Part shown: positions 1 to 5,796 of the stretch, in pieces
How the letters are laid out: each line of letters begins with the position of its first letter
How positions within the stretch are numbered: position 1 is the stretch's first letter
Assembly: GCA_946480675.1 (NCBI GenBank)
Contig: CAMLKS010000179.1
Location: 1-5,796 of the forward strand
Source: an uncultured Bacteroidota bacterium
GTDB taxonomy: Bacteria > Bacteroidota > Bacteroidia > Chitinophagales > Chitinophagaceae
Length of the DNA stretch: 5,796 nt
Direction: 5' to 3'
Made by a program: the position numbers and the translations under genes
Notes under the pieces: model-generated
The model's database searches: none
What the model was told of the DNA's origin: nothing
Seen by the model: only the letters and a program-made list of their open reading frames with translations

Positions 1-2
1 AA

Positions 3-590
3 GGACCATTCCGTTGGGTAGCATTGAGCGGCGATCCGGAAGATATATACACGACCGATAAGGCACTGATGGAGCTGTTCCCCGATAACAAGGGGCTGCA
101 CCGCTGGTTGCATATGGCTGAAGACCGCATTGCCTTCCAGGGGCTGCCTGCCCGTATCTGCTGGCTGGGCATGGGCGAGCGCGAAAAAGCGGGCCTGCTG
201 TTTAACGAACTGGTACGTACCGGTAAAGTGAAAGCACCTATCGTTATAGGCCGCGACCACCTGGATTGTGGTTCTGTAGCATCGCCCAACCGCGAAACAG
301 AAGCTATGAAAGACGGTAGCGATGCCGTAGCCGACTGGCCGATACTGAATGCGTTGATAAACACCGCAGGCGGTGCCAGCTGGGTATCCTTCCACCACGG
401 TGGCGGTGTGGGCATGGGCTACTCGTTGCACGCCGGTATGGTGATAGTGGCCGATGGCACGGAAGATGCTGATGAGCGCCTGTGCCGTGTGCTCTATAAC
501 GACCCTGCCATGGGCGTGCTGCGCCATACAGATGCCGGTTATGAACTGGCAGAAGAAAACGCTAAGAAGTTCGGATTGGATATCTGGTAG
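3..590 (+). CDS. hutU: Urocanate hydratase, C-terminal part (5' end outside window)
   Basis: Urocanase hydrates urocanate to 4-imidazolone-5-propionate, the second step of histidine degradation, using tightly bound NAD+ as an electrophile; it is a cytosolic enzyme. The frame is open from base 3 ([16 protein letters not shown]) to a TAG at 588-590, giving about 195 residues of a protein that is usually about 550, so roughly the N-terminal two thirds lie upstream. The family signature [10 protein letters not shown] is present (about 121-166) and contains the conserved active-site cysteine. It is followed by the conserved blocks [29 protein letters not shown] and [16 protein letters not shown], and by the C-terminal [19 protein letters not shown] at 24 is not a start, because homology continues upstream of it. 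No disruption is seen. A strong terminator follows, so hutU is the last gene of its transcript. Identity is near certain from the motifs; the truncation comes only from the window edge. Confidence 0.97.
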   Translation, partial: GPFRWVALSGDPEDIYTTDKALMELFPDNKGLHRWLHMAEDRIAFQGLPARICWLGMGEREKAGLLFNELVRTGKVKAPIVIGRDHLDCGSVASPNRETEAMKDGSDAVADWPILNALINTAGGASWVSFHHGGGVGMGYSLHAGMVIVADGTEDADERLCRVLYNDPAMGVLRHTDAGYELAEENAKKFGLDIW

Positions 591-611
591 TCATCCATTT
601 AATAAATATTT

Positions 612-661
612 AACTGCAAAGTGTAACAGGTATTTCCTGCACTTTGCAGTTTTTCTTTTTT
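612..661 (+). terminator. Intrinsic terminator after hutU
   Basis: A perfect 12-bp inverted repeat (AACTGCAAAGTG at 612-623 and CACTTTGCAGTT at 640-651) encloses a further CAGG/CCTG stem (627-630 with 636-639) and a 5-base loop, with a 3-base bulge on the left side. A run of Ts broken by one C (650-661) follows directly. The T tract lies only on the plus-strand exit side, so it should stop hutU transcription. The right arm also contains a TTTG (643-646) that may serve as the -33 element for ispF. Confidence 0.9.
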
Positions 662-676
662 GCTTCTTTATATTTG
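643..676 (+). promoter_or_regulatory. Putative Bacteroidota-type promoter for ispF
   Basis: TATATTTG at 669-676 matches the Bacteroidota -7 consensus TAnnTTTG exactly. A TTTG at 643-646 lies 22 bases upstream and would be the -33 element. If transcription starts about four bases after the -7 box, the start falls at about 680, within 0-3 bases of the ispF ATG at 683, so the message would be leaderless or nearly so. The box matches are read directly; the transcription start is inferred from the known consensus. Confidence 0.6.
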
Positions 677-682
677 ATAGAT

Positions 683-1159
683 ATGTACAGAATAGGACAA
701 GGAATTGATTTTCATCAATTGGCAGAAGGCCGCGAGCTGTGGTTGGGTGGCGTAAAAGTTCCACATTCCAAAGGTGCCGTTGGCCATTCGGATGCAGATG
801 TATTGCTGCATGCCATTTGCGATGCCATGCTGGGCGCGCTGTGCCTGGGCGATATTGGTAAACATTTTCCGGATACCGACCCGGCGTATAAAGGCATAGA
901 CAGCAAGGTATTGCTGCGCCGCTGCTACAACCTGATACGCGAAAAAGGGTTTTGGCTGGTAAATATAGATAGCACACTGCTGCTTCAGGCTCCGAAAATA
1001 AGCCCGTACGTGCCGCAAATGCAAAGCACGATAGCCAACCTGCTGCATGTATCTATAGATGATGTTTCTATTAAAGCCACTACTACCGAACATCTGAGCT
1101 TTATAGGAAGGGAAGAAGGTGTGGTAGCTACCGCCAACATATTACTCCAGAAGTATTAG
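683..1159 (+). CDS. ispF: 2-C-methyl-D-erythritol 2,4-cyclodiphosphate synthase
   Basis: IspF converts 4-diphosphocytidyl-2-C-methyl-D-erythritol 2-phosphate to the 2,4-cyclodiphosphate with release of CMP, in the MEP route to isoprenoid precursors. The family enzyme is a cytosolic homotrimer with metal ions in active sites between subunits. The 158-residue product is the usual full length. The metal ligands D9 and H11 (GIDFHQL) and H43 (in HSDADVLLHA) are present, followed by GDIGKHFPDTDP (about 56-67), QAPKISPYVPQM, and the ATTTE...GREEG segment (132-146) with E136 and R143. The ATG at 683 is chosen because MYRIGQGIDFH aligns with normal family N termini; the frame runs open back to a TTG at 644, but that lies inside the hutU terminator. 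H137 replaces the lysine usual after TTTE, the only oddity seen. The gene stands alone between two terminators. Confidence 0.97.
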   Translation: MYRIGQGIDFHQLAEGRELWLGGVKVPHSKGAVGHSDADVLLHAICDAMLGALCLGDIGKHFPDTDPAYKGIDSKVLLRRCYNLIREKGFWLVNIDSTLLLQAPKISPYVPQMQSTIANLLHVSIDDVSIKATTTEHLSFIGREEGVVATANILLQKY

Positions 1160-1170
1160 CACAAAACAAT

Positions 1171-1196
1171 GGGGGCCGGCAATAGCCGGCCCCTTT
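1171..1196. terminator. GC-rich hairpin terminator between convergent ispF and the ytxH-like gene
   Basis: GGGGCCGGC (1172-1180) pairs perfectly with GCCGGCCCC (1185-1193) around a 4-base AATA loop, and G1171 can wobble-pair with T1194. A short TTT follows on the plus strand (1194-1196), and the minus-strand exit has a weak T-rich stretch. It starts 11 bases after the ispF stop and lies 21 bases beyond the end of the convergent gene, so it probably serves both. The T tracts are short, so efficiency in either direction is uncertain. Confidence 0.75.
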
Positions 1197-1217
1197 ATAA
1201 CCATAACACGCAAATTC

Positions 1218-1517
1218 CTACAACACACCATTCTTCAGCGTCCTTTCTGCATTGTATGCCATTTGCTCGGCATCGTCGAGGATGCTTAATATTTTCCTTT
1301 TAACATCGTCGGTAAGGCCATCGATATTGTTATCCAGATAAGCTTTCAGGTCATCCAGTGTAGCATCCGCTTTACCTACCAGCTTATTCAGCCTATTGCG
1401 CCATTTACCTGCCGTATCTGCTATGTCAGTACGCAGTTCTTCGCCCGATTCGGGTGCTATCAGCAGCCCGATTACAACGCCTACAACGGCTCCTGCCAGA
1501 AATCGTGATGTGCTCAT
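1218..1517 (-). CDS. YtxH-family small membrane-anchored protein
   Basis: The product is 99 residues. Residues about 6-21 form one glycine-rich hydrophobic segment (FLAGAVVGVVIGLLIAP) running into PESGEELR, the hallmark of YtxH-domain proteins (glycine-rich helix, then APxSGxExR). The rest (about 25-97) is charged and predicted mainly helical, possibly a coiled coil facing the cytoplasm. Members of this family are annotated as general-stress or envelope-associated proteins, but no biochemical role is established, so none is assigned. The ATG at 1517 places the hydrophobic segment near the N terminus as expected; no Shine-Dalgarno is seen and the upstream DNA is A/T-rich. It lies 39 bases downstream of the small lipoprotein gene on the same strand and probably shares its transcript. 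The family call is good; the function is unknown. Confidence 0.88.
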   Translation of the reverse strand: MSTSRFLAGAVVGVVIGLLIAPESGEELRTDIADTAGKWRNRLNKLVGKADATLDDLKAYLDNNIDGLTDDVKRKILSILDDAEQMAYNAERTLKNGVL

Positions 1518-1556
1518 GTTTTATAGTTTTAATTTTTATTTAAAGGATGAATAATT

Positions 1557-1724
1557 TTATTTTCTGCCAAACAGCCTGCCGATCACAAATATCACCAGCC
1601 CTACCACCACCACTACCAATAACACACCGGCCCATACGCCTGCTTCAAAAATATCGCCTATCAGTTCGCAGCTACTAAGCAGTAACAATAACGGTAGGAT
1701 AATAAACGGTTGTAGCTTCTTCAT
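1557..1724 (-). CDS. Small membrane lipoprotein candidate (55 aa)
   Basis: This short frame opens with ATG at 1724 and ends with TAA at 1557-1559. The product has a lysine start (MKKLQPF), a hydrophobic core (residues 7-16) and a lipobox LSSC with Cys19, a good signal-peptidase II site. A short acidic stretch (ELIGDIFEAG) follows, then a second hydrophobic helix (about 30-49, rich in valine) and a basic tail RLFGRK. The expected mature form is a lipid-anchored peptide of about 37 residues with one transmembrane helix. I recall similar small proteins in Bacteroidota but cannot assign a function. It precedes the YtxH-family gene by 39 bases on the same strand, which suggests an operon, and a TAnnTTTG box lies upstream. 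The coding claim rests on signal-peptide logic, clean start and stop, and position; it could not be checked by homology here. Confidence 0.75.
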   Translation of the reverse strand: MKKLQPFIILPLLLLLSSCELIGDIFEAGVWAGVLLVVVVVGLVIFVIGRLFGRK

Positions 1725-1773
1725 AGTAATGTATCATTTAGTTCTGACAGAAGGAATTAAAATACCGTACCAT

Positions 1774-1781
1774 CAAATTTA
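1774..1781 (-). promoter_or_regulatory. Putative -7 element for the lipoprotein/YtxH operon
   Basis: Read on the minus strand this is TAAATTTG, an exact TAnnTTTG match, about 50 bases upstream of the lipoprotein ATG at 1724. The predicted leader would be about 45 bases. No convincing TTG or TTTG lies at the right distance upstream, so the -33 half is missing or degenerate. Confidence 0.45.
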
Positions 1782-1809
1782 CATTCTAGCAATAACATGG
1801 CATTTTTTC

Positions 1810-1823
1810 CGGTTTACAAACCG
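1810..1823. promoter_or_regulatory. 14-bp palindrome in the divergent lepA/lipoprotein intergenic region
   Basis: CGGTTT and AAACCG form a perfect 6-bp dyad around a 2-base centre (AC). The centre is too short for an RNA hairpin loop and no T tract follows, so a protein-binding operator is more plausible than a terminator. It sits about 42 bases upstream of the lepA -7 box and about 29 bases upstream of the minus-strand -7 box. No regulator can be named, and a chance palindrome of this size is possible. Confidence 0.3.
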
Positions 1824-1864
1824 TTTATGTTACCGATAAATCTATAAATGGCAAATACTTTACG

Positions 1865-1872
1865 TACTTTTG
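1865..1872 (+). promoter_or_regulatory. Putative -7 element for lepA
   Basis: TACTTTTG followed by CA is an exact TAnnTTTG match in the form very common ahead of Bacteroidota housekeeping genes. Its end lies 19 bases before the lepA ATG, so the predicted leader is about 15 bases. No clear -33 TTTG is seen at the expected spacing. Confidence 0.6.
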
Positions 1873-1891
1873 CACCTTGTTTCGAGGAAGT

Positions 1892-3688
1892 ATGCAAAAC
1901 ATTAGGAATTTCTGTATCATAGCTCACATTGACCACGGTAAGAGTACATTGGCCGACCGACTGCTGGAGTTTACCAAAACAATATCCGAAAGGGATATGC
2001 AGGCACAGGTATTGGATGATATGGACCTGGAACGGGAAAAAGGCATTACCATCAAGAGCCATGCTATACAGATGGACTTTAGCTATAAAGGACAGAAATA
2101 TAAACTGAACCTGATAGACACCCCCGGCCACGTAGACTTTTCATATGAAGTATCGCGCGCGCTGGCAGCCTGCGAGGGTGCACTGCTGCTGGTAGATGCA
2201 TCGCAGGGTATACAGGCACAAACTATATCAAACCTATACCTGGCGCTGGATAACGACCTGGAGATCGTTCCTGTCATCAATAAGATAGACATGGAAGGTG
2301 CCATGATACCGGAAGTGACCGACCAGATAGTGGACCTGATAGGCTGCAAGCCCGAAGACATTATTCTGGCCAGCGGTAAAAGTGGTATTGGTATCGAAGA
2401 GATAATGGCCGCTATTATAGAGCGCATACCGGCACCAAAGGGCGACCCTGAAGCTCCGCTGCAGGCACTGGTGTTCGATAGTGTATTCAACTCATTCCGT
2501 GGCATCATCGCGTATTTCCGCGTGGTGAATGGTACGCTGAGGAAAGGAGATAAAGTAAAATTCTACCACACAGGCGGCGAATACTTTGCCGATGAAGTAG
2601 GTGTGCTGAAACTGGGACTATCGCCGCAGCAAAGCGTATCTGCGGGCGATGTAGGCTATATCATTACCGGTATCAAAACTGCCAAGGATGTGAAAGTAGG
2701 TGATACCATCACACTGCTTAACAACCCTACACAGGAAGAAGTGAAAGGTTTTGAGGAAGTAAAACCAATGGTATTTGCCGGTATCTTCCCTGTAGAAACA
2801 GACGACTTTGAAGAGCTGCGCGAGTGCATGGAAAAGCTGCAACTGAACGATGCTTCCCTCACCTTCGAGCCGGAAACATCGCAGGCGCTGGGCTTCGGCT
2901 TCCGATGCGGTTTCCTGGGTATGCTGCACATGGAAATCATCCAGGAACGTTTGGAACGCGAGTTCAACCAGACGGTTATTACTACCGTGCCCAACGTTAG
3001 CTTTAAAGCATATACCACCCGCGAAAAAGATGTGGCCATCATCGTAAACAACCCAAGCGAGATGCCCGACCCGAGCCGTATAGACCGTATTGAAGAACCA
3101 TTTATACGCGCACAGATCATTACAATACCCGACTATATAGGCAACATTATGAGCCTGTGCCTGGGTAAGCGTGGCATGCTGATAAACCAGCACTACCTGA
3201 CACCAACGCGTGTAGAGCTGATATTTGAACTGCCGCTGGCCGAGATCGTATTTGACTTCTACGATAAGCTGAAATCATCTACCCGTGGTTATGCATCTTT
3301 CGATTATCATCCGCTCGACTATCGCGAAAGTGACATTGCCAAAATGGATATACTGCTGAATGGCGATAAAGTGGATGCCCTGAGTGCCCTGATACACCGC
3401 AGCCGTGCGCAGGACTTTGGCCGTAAGCTGTGTGCTAAACTGAAAGAACTGCTGCCACGCCAGCAATTTATGATAGCTATACAGGCTGCGCTGGGCGCTA
3501 AGATAGTAGCCCGCGAAACCATATCGGCTATGCGTAAAGACGTTACTGCCAAATGTTATGGTGGTGACATCAGCCGTAAGCGTAAACTGCTGGAAAAACA
3601 GAAAGAAGGTAAAAAACGTATGAGGCAGATAGGCAGTGTAGATATACCACAAGAAGCCTTCCTGGCCGTATTGAAGCTGGATGAATAG
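1892..3688 (+). CDS. lepA: Elongation factor 4 (LepA), ribosome-associated GTPase
   Basis: LepA/EF4 is a translational GTPase that binds the ribosome and affects translation initiation or elongation and stress tolerance; back-translocation is a proposed activity. The 598-residue product is full length for the family. The GTPase motifs are intact: G1 AHIDHGKS (11-18), G2 GITIK (51-55), G3 DTPGH (76-80), G4 NKID (130-133) and a G5-like ASGKSG (160-165). EF-G-like domains II, III and V follow ([14 protein letters not shown], then [20 protein letters not shown]), then the LepA-specific C-terminal domain ending in [20 protein letters not shown] and KRMRQIG. The ATG at 1892 gives the standard [14 protein letters not shown]; a TTG at 1877 in frame would add five residues, but it lies at the predicted transcription start. 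AGGA at 1885-1888 is too close to the ATG to be a good Shine-Dalgarno. The 3' end is overlapped by the opposing glycosyltransferase frame. Confidence 0.98.
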   Translation: MQNIRNFCIIAHIDHGKSTLADRLLEFTKTISERDMQAQVLDDMDLEREKGITIKSHAIQMDFSYKGQKYKLNLIDTPGHVDFSYEVSRALAACEGALLLVDASQGIQAQTISNLYLALDNDLEIVPVINKIDMEGAMIPEVTDQIVDLIGCKPEDIILASGKSGIGIEEIMAAIIERIPAPKGDPEAPLQALVFDSVFNSFRGIIAYFRVVNGTLRKGDKVKFYHTGGEYFADEVGVLKLGLSPQQSVSAGDVGYIITGIKTAKDVKVGDTITLLNNPTQEEVKGFEEVKPMVFAGIFPVETDDFEELRECMEKLQLNDASLTFEPETSQALGFGFRCGFLGMLHMEIIQERLEREFNQTVITTVPNVSFKAYTTREKDVAIIVNNPSEMPDPSRIDRIEEPFIRAQIITIPDYIGNIMSLCLGKRGMLINQHYLTPTRVELIFELPLAEIVFDFYDKLKSSTRGYASFDYHPLDYRESDIAKMDILLNGDKVDALSALIHRSRAQDFGRKLCAKLKELLPRQQFMIAIQAALGAKIVARETISAMRKDVTAKCYGGDISRKRKLLEKQKEGKKRMRQIGSVDIPQEAFLAVLKLDE

Positions 3689-5331
3689 TCTGCACCAAAT
3701 ATTATTGGTAGCCGGTACTTCTTAAAGTACCGGCTATTTTTTAATAGCTCTTTACGCACAAATATTTCGCTCCACGCTTTCCCGCTCTCCACCCGCTGTA
3801 CCAATACAAAAGAAGTATCCATCTTAAGTCTCGCACTGGTATCCGCCGCGCGGTTCGATTCTATGTTTTCAAGCAATACAATATCCGTATGCTCCATTAT
3901 GCCCCAATACACAAAGTTGAATGGCTCCTTAGTGGTTCTGAAACCTGCATTGCTGTCATCCAGGCGTTGCCACTGTAAGTTTTCCAGGATGGAAATATTT
4001 TTATCGTAGTAGCCATGTTCTTCCAGGTATTTAACGGGTGCTTGCTGCACATACAAGCCATCAAATGCCCCCAGGGAAATATCCGATAAATTATTATCCT
4101 TCACGTATGCGTATCCTTGCACCAGCAGCATAACCAGCACACCCGGTATCCATATTTTTTTATGAATGGCTTCTAAGGTTGTGGTATAATATAAAGCAGC
4201 TATGAATAGCAGCGGAACTAATGCTATCAGCAAATACCTGTCAATGAAAAAGAGATTGTATGCCGTAAAGGCACAGAATGCAATTAAAAATGCGACACAT
4301 AAAAAGATGAATTTTCTTTGCGGGTTATTACCATACGCTATGTTGGGTGGCAGCACTGCGGCTGCCAGCAATACACTGATAATCCATAAGGGCACTAAGG
4401 CATAAGCAGGTATGAGCCAGTGGTATGCATCGCTGCATAGCAGAAAAGTAAAAGGTGTCGCAATTAAAATGATAAGGTACCGTGGATTTTTACGTGCATA
4501 TGCTGCAACGATAGATACTACACATACTATACCCCAAAAATACCTTCTGTACCCATCCCTGAAACAGACCTTTACTGCACCTCTGAATTTATCATAAAAA
4601 CTTGCCCAGCTATGCTCTAGCCCATCTGTATATAAGGGCAGCACATACCAGCCATTTATCTTCTTTTGCAGCAGAAAGAAAACACCGATACACAGTGCCG
4701 GTATTATTAAAGACAGCATATTATAAAGCTTTTCCTTTAAAGCACGGTGCCTGTTGAATAGCCCTACTACTGCATCGATACCCAATACCAGGCCAAGTAC
4801 CAGGCCGCTTTCTTTGGTATAAAACAGCATGGTCAATGCTATGGCCGTCAATACATATTTGCGCGTTGTGTAGAAGTAGATACTTATAAATGCAAGAAAG
4901 GCAATAAATACTTCAAACAATACGAAGGCCGCCTGTACAAAAAACATTTGCTGAAAAAGGACCAGCAATACAGCGGTTATGGCAACCCTTGTATGGAATA
5001 AGCGTGCACCGGCTTCGTATATGGCGATGCCAAACAGTACTGAGATAAACAGTGGGAAGCTATGCATGGCGACATTGGATGTACCAAATATTTTCATCCA
5101 TAATGCAGCAAGAAAATGAAACATCAGCGGATGCCCACGGGCTACCTCCCCACTAATGGCACCCGGCAACAGGCTGGGCCCGTTATAGTACATTTGCTTC
5201 ACAGCTACGGCATAGGGCCAGCATTCATCCCAGTAAAACGGGTAGAACAGATGGGGTATTTTTAGTGCTACAAATACCAGGAGTATCACCCACAACATCC
5301 ACCTGCTTTTGATATACATTACCGGTTGCAT
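3556..5331 (-). CDS. GT-C fold membrane glycosyltransferase, PMT_2/GT39-like
   Basis: This 591-residue polytopic membrane protein resembles the dolichyl-phosphate-mannose/ArnT-like family, which transfers a sugar from a polyprenyl-phosphate donor on the outer face of the inner membrane. After the first helix (about 11-29) comes the family's acidic pair, D35-E36, in [23 protein letters not shown] (61-74) resembles the conserved G-H-P motif, KESG (173-176) and [12 protein letters not shown] (364-375) are also typical. About ten hydrophobic helices run to about residue 409, and a soluble, probably periplasmic, domain follows (about 411-530). Donor and acceptor are unknown. ATG at 5331 is used; ATG at 5319 is equally possible. 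The last 60 codons are odd: residues about 532-541 are encoded by the lepA terminator and 549-591 lie antisense to lepA and look unlike a conserved domain. The natural end may be near residue 532. It lies 66 bases downstream of the BI-1 gene, separated by a hairpin. Confidence 0.85.
   Translation of the reverse strand: MQPVMYIKSRWMLWVILLVFVALKIPHLFYPFYWDECWPYAVAVKQMYYNGPSLLPGAISGEVARGHPLMFHFLAALWMKIFGTSNVAMHSFPLFISVLFGIAIYEAGARLFHTRVAITAVLLVLFQQMFFVQAAFVLFEVFIAFLAFISIYFYTTRKYVLTAIALTMLFYTKESGLVLGLVLGIDAVVGLFNRHRALKEKLYNMLSLIIPALCIGVFFLLQKKINGWYVLPLYTDGLEHSWASFYDKFRGAVKVCFRDGYRRYFWGIVCVVSIVAAYARKNPRYLIILIATPFTFLLCSDAYHWLIPAYALVPLWIISVLLAAAVLPPNIAYGNNPQRKFIFLCVAFLIAFCAFTAYNLFFIDRYLLIALVPLLFIAALYYTTTLEAIHKKIWIPGVLVMLLVQGYAYVKDNNLSDISLGAFDGLYVQQAPVKYLEEHGYYDKNISILENLQWQRLDDSNAGFRTTKEPFNFVYWGIMEHTDIVLLENIESNRAADTSARLKMDTSFVLVQRVESGKAWSEIFVRKELLKNSRYFKKYRLPIIFGADYSSSFNTARKASCGISTLPICLIRFLPSFCFSSSLRLRLMSPP
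3709..3742 (+). terminator. Intrinsic terminator after lepA
   Basis: A perfect 12-bp stem (TAGCCGGTACTT at 3709-3720 and AAGTACCGGCTA at 3725-3736) closes a CTTA loop and is followed by six Ts (3737-3742), 20 bases after the lepA stop. There is no T tract on the minus-strand exit side, so it should not stop the opposing glycosyltransferase transcript. The whole element lies inside the frame of that gene and would be translated on the minus strand as part of [11 protein letters not shown]. Confidence 0.92.
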
Positions 5332-5341
5332 ATAGCCCTAA

Positions 5342-5377
5342 ATATAAAAAGCATCCCGTAAAGAATGCTTTTTATAT
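5342..5377 (-). terminator. Hairpin terminator after the BI-1 family gene
   Basis: Thirteen perfectly paired bases (5342-5354 with 5365-5377, ATATAAAAAGCAT and its complement) flank a 10-base interval. On the minus strand two more pairs form (a T-G wobble and a C-G), leaving a 6-base TTTACG loop; on the plus strand the wobble becomes an A-C mismatch, so the structure favours the minus transcript. The descending arm reads GCTTTTTATATTT, giving a T-rich exit. The stem is A/T-rich, so read-through into the glycosyltransferase gene is possible. A near-match to the -7 box (TATATTTA, minus strand, 5339-5346) overlaps its end. Confidence 0.7.
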
Positions 5378-5397
5378 CATAAATATTAATAGCCAGC

Positions 5398-5796
5398 TTA
5401 ATCCCTGCGGCCACCAAACAAGCGCAGCAGCATCAGGAACAGGTTGATGAAATCAAGATACAGGGTAAGCGCCCCCATGATAGACAGCTTTTTTGTATCA
5501 CTTGCAGAAGCGCCTTCGTATTCTATACCCTCACCTATGCGTTTCAGTTTCTGCACATCGTAAGCGGTAAGGCCTGTAAATACAGCTACACCTACAATGC
5601 TGATGATATAGCCCATACGGTCGCTACCGATGAACATATTAATAAGCGATGCTATTACAATGCCTATAAGTCCCATCGTAAGTATGCGCCCGAAAGATGT
5701 AAGGTCTTTATCAGTAGTATACCCCATCACCGCCATAATACCGAACATAGCCGATGCCGCTGCAAAGCAGCCAATGATAGAGCTGGATGTATATGC
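5398..5796 (-). CDS. Bax inhibitor-1/YccA family membrane protein, C-terminal part (N terminus outside window)
   Basis: The frame runs from the window edge (AYTSSSIIGCFAAASAMFG) to a TAA at 5398-5400, about 132 residues of a family usually 220-260 long, so the 5' end is missing. The ATG at 5748 is internal, not the start, because family homology continues upstream. Family hallmarks are SAMFGIMAVMGYTTDKDLTS, several transmembrane helices, FTGLTAYDVQKLK and the C-terminal ALTLYLDFINLFLMLLRLFG followed by GRRD. Bacterial members of this family act as pH-sensitive calcium leak channels (shown for Bacillus YetJ) or associate with membrane proteases (E. coli YccA). The two aspartates in AYD and LDFIN correspond to the YetJ pH-sensing pair, here 35 residues apart because of a hydrophilic loop. 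Family assignment is confident; calcium transport in this organism is inference. Confidence 0.93.
   Translation of the reverse strand, partial: AYTSSSIIGCFAAASAMFGIMAVMGYTTDKDLTSFGRILTMGLIGIVIASLINMFIGSDRMGYIISIVGVAVFTGLTAYDVQKLKRIGEGIEYEGASASDTKKLSIMGALTLYLDFINLFLMLLRLFGGRRD

Noticed and set aside
644..682. Upstream TTG start giving a 171-residue IspF
   Set aside because: It begins inside the hutU terminator stem and adds a phenylalanine-rich stretch absent from the family; the ATG at 683 gives the standard N terminus and lies just after the promoter box.
591..1093. Two overlapping minus-strand open frames across ispF (591-977 and 668-1093)
   Set aside because: They are antisense to a clearly conserved gene, show no recognisable motif, and one crosses the terminator; they are shadows of ispF.
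1877..1891. TTG start adding five residues to LepA
   Set aside because: It falls at the predicted transcription start, and the ATG at 1892 gives the universal [17 protein letters not shown] beginning.
2083..3652. Several minus-strand open frames inside lepA (for example 2083-2508, 2618-3193, 3275-3652)
   Set aside because: LepA accounts fully for this DNA, and the antisense products have no family resemblance, signal or start context.
4202..4597. Two short plus-strand open frames inside the glycosyltransferase gene
   Set aside because: They are antisense to membrane helices of the glycosyltransferase and show no independent coding features.
5342..5377. Long A/T-rich inverted repeat considered as a transposon end or repeat element
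   Set aside because: It is a single hairpin right after a stop codon with a T-rich exit on the minus strand, and no second copy or target duplication is seen; a terminator explains it.
1..5796. CRISPR array, tRNA, riboswitch, insertion sequence or defence island
   Set aside because: No spaced direct repeats, tRNA-like cloverleaf, transposase motifs or long structured leader were seen by reading both strands, and nearly all of the window is filled by recognisable genes.

Overview
The window looks like ordinary chromosomal DNA from a member of the Bacteroidota, probably the Chitinophagaceae or a related family. The phylum call rests on three things. No start codon has a well-placed Shine-Dalgarno sequence. 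Several genes have the Bacteroidota-type -7 element TAnnTTTG upstream (669-676, 1865-1872, and 1774-1781 on the minus strand). The protein variants also fit, for example RIGQGIDFHQL in IspF and the ASGKSG G5 loop in LepA. The family-level placement is inference from general resemblance.

Layout, left to right. The window opens inside the 3' part of a urocanate hydratase gene (hutU, plus strand, to 590), which ends at a strong intrinsic terminator (612-661). Next comes a complete ispF (683-1159, plus), whose promoter seems to be built partly from that terminator and may give a leaderless mRNA. A GC-rich hairpin (1171-1196) separates ispF from two convergent minus-strand genes that look like an operon: a 55-residue membrane-anchored lipoprotein candidate (1557-1724) and a YtxH-family envelope protein (1218-1517). 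A divergent intergenic region (1725-1891) holds a -7 element for each direction and a 14-bp palindrome. From it lepA (1892-3688, plus) is transcribed; it encodes a complete 598-residue elongation factor 4. Converging on lepA is a long minus-strand gene for a GT-C/PMT_2-type membrane glycosyltransferase (5331 down to 3556). Its reading frame passes through the lepA terminator and 133 bp into the 3' end of lepA. The window closes with the C-terminal part of a Bax inhibitor-1 family membrane protein gene (minus, 5398 to beyond 5796), followed by its own terminator hairpin.

The genes do not form one pathway. They are separate transcription units for histidine catabolism (hutU), the MEP isoprenoid pathway (ispF), the cell envelope (YtxH pair, glycosyltransferase, BI-1) and translation (lepA). 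I see no mobile element, CRISPR array, rRNA or tRNA, and nothing resembling a defence or other novel multi-gene system. The features most worth a second look are the glycosyltransferase/lepA tail-to-tail overlap, the six-base homopolymer that decides where that protein ends, the promoter-in-terminator arrangement before ispF, and the uncatalogued small lipoprotein beside YtxH.
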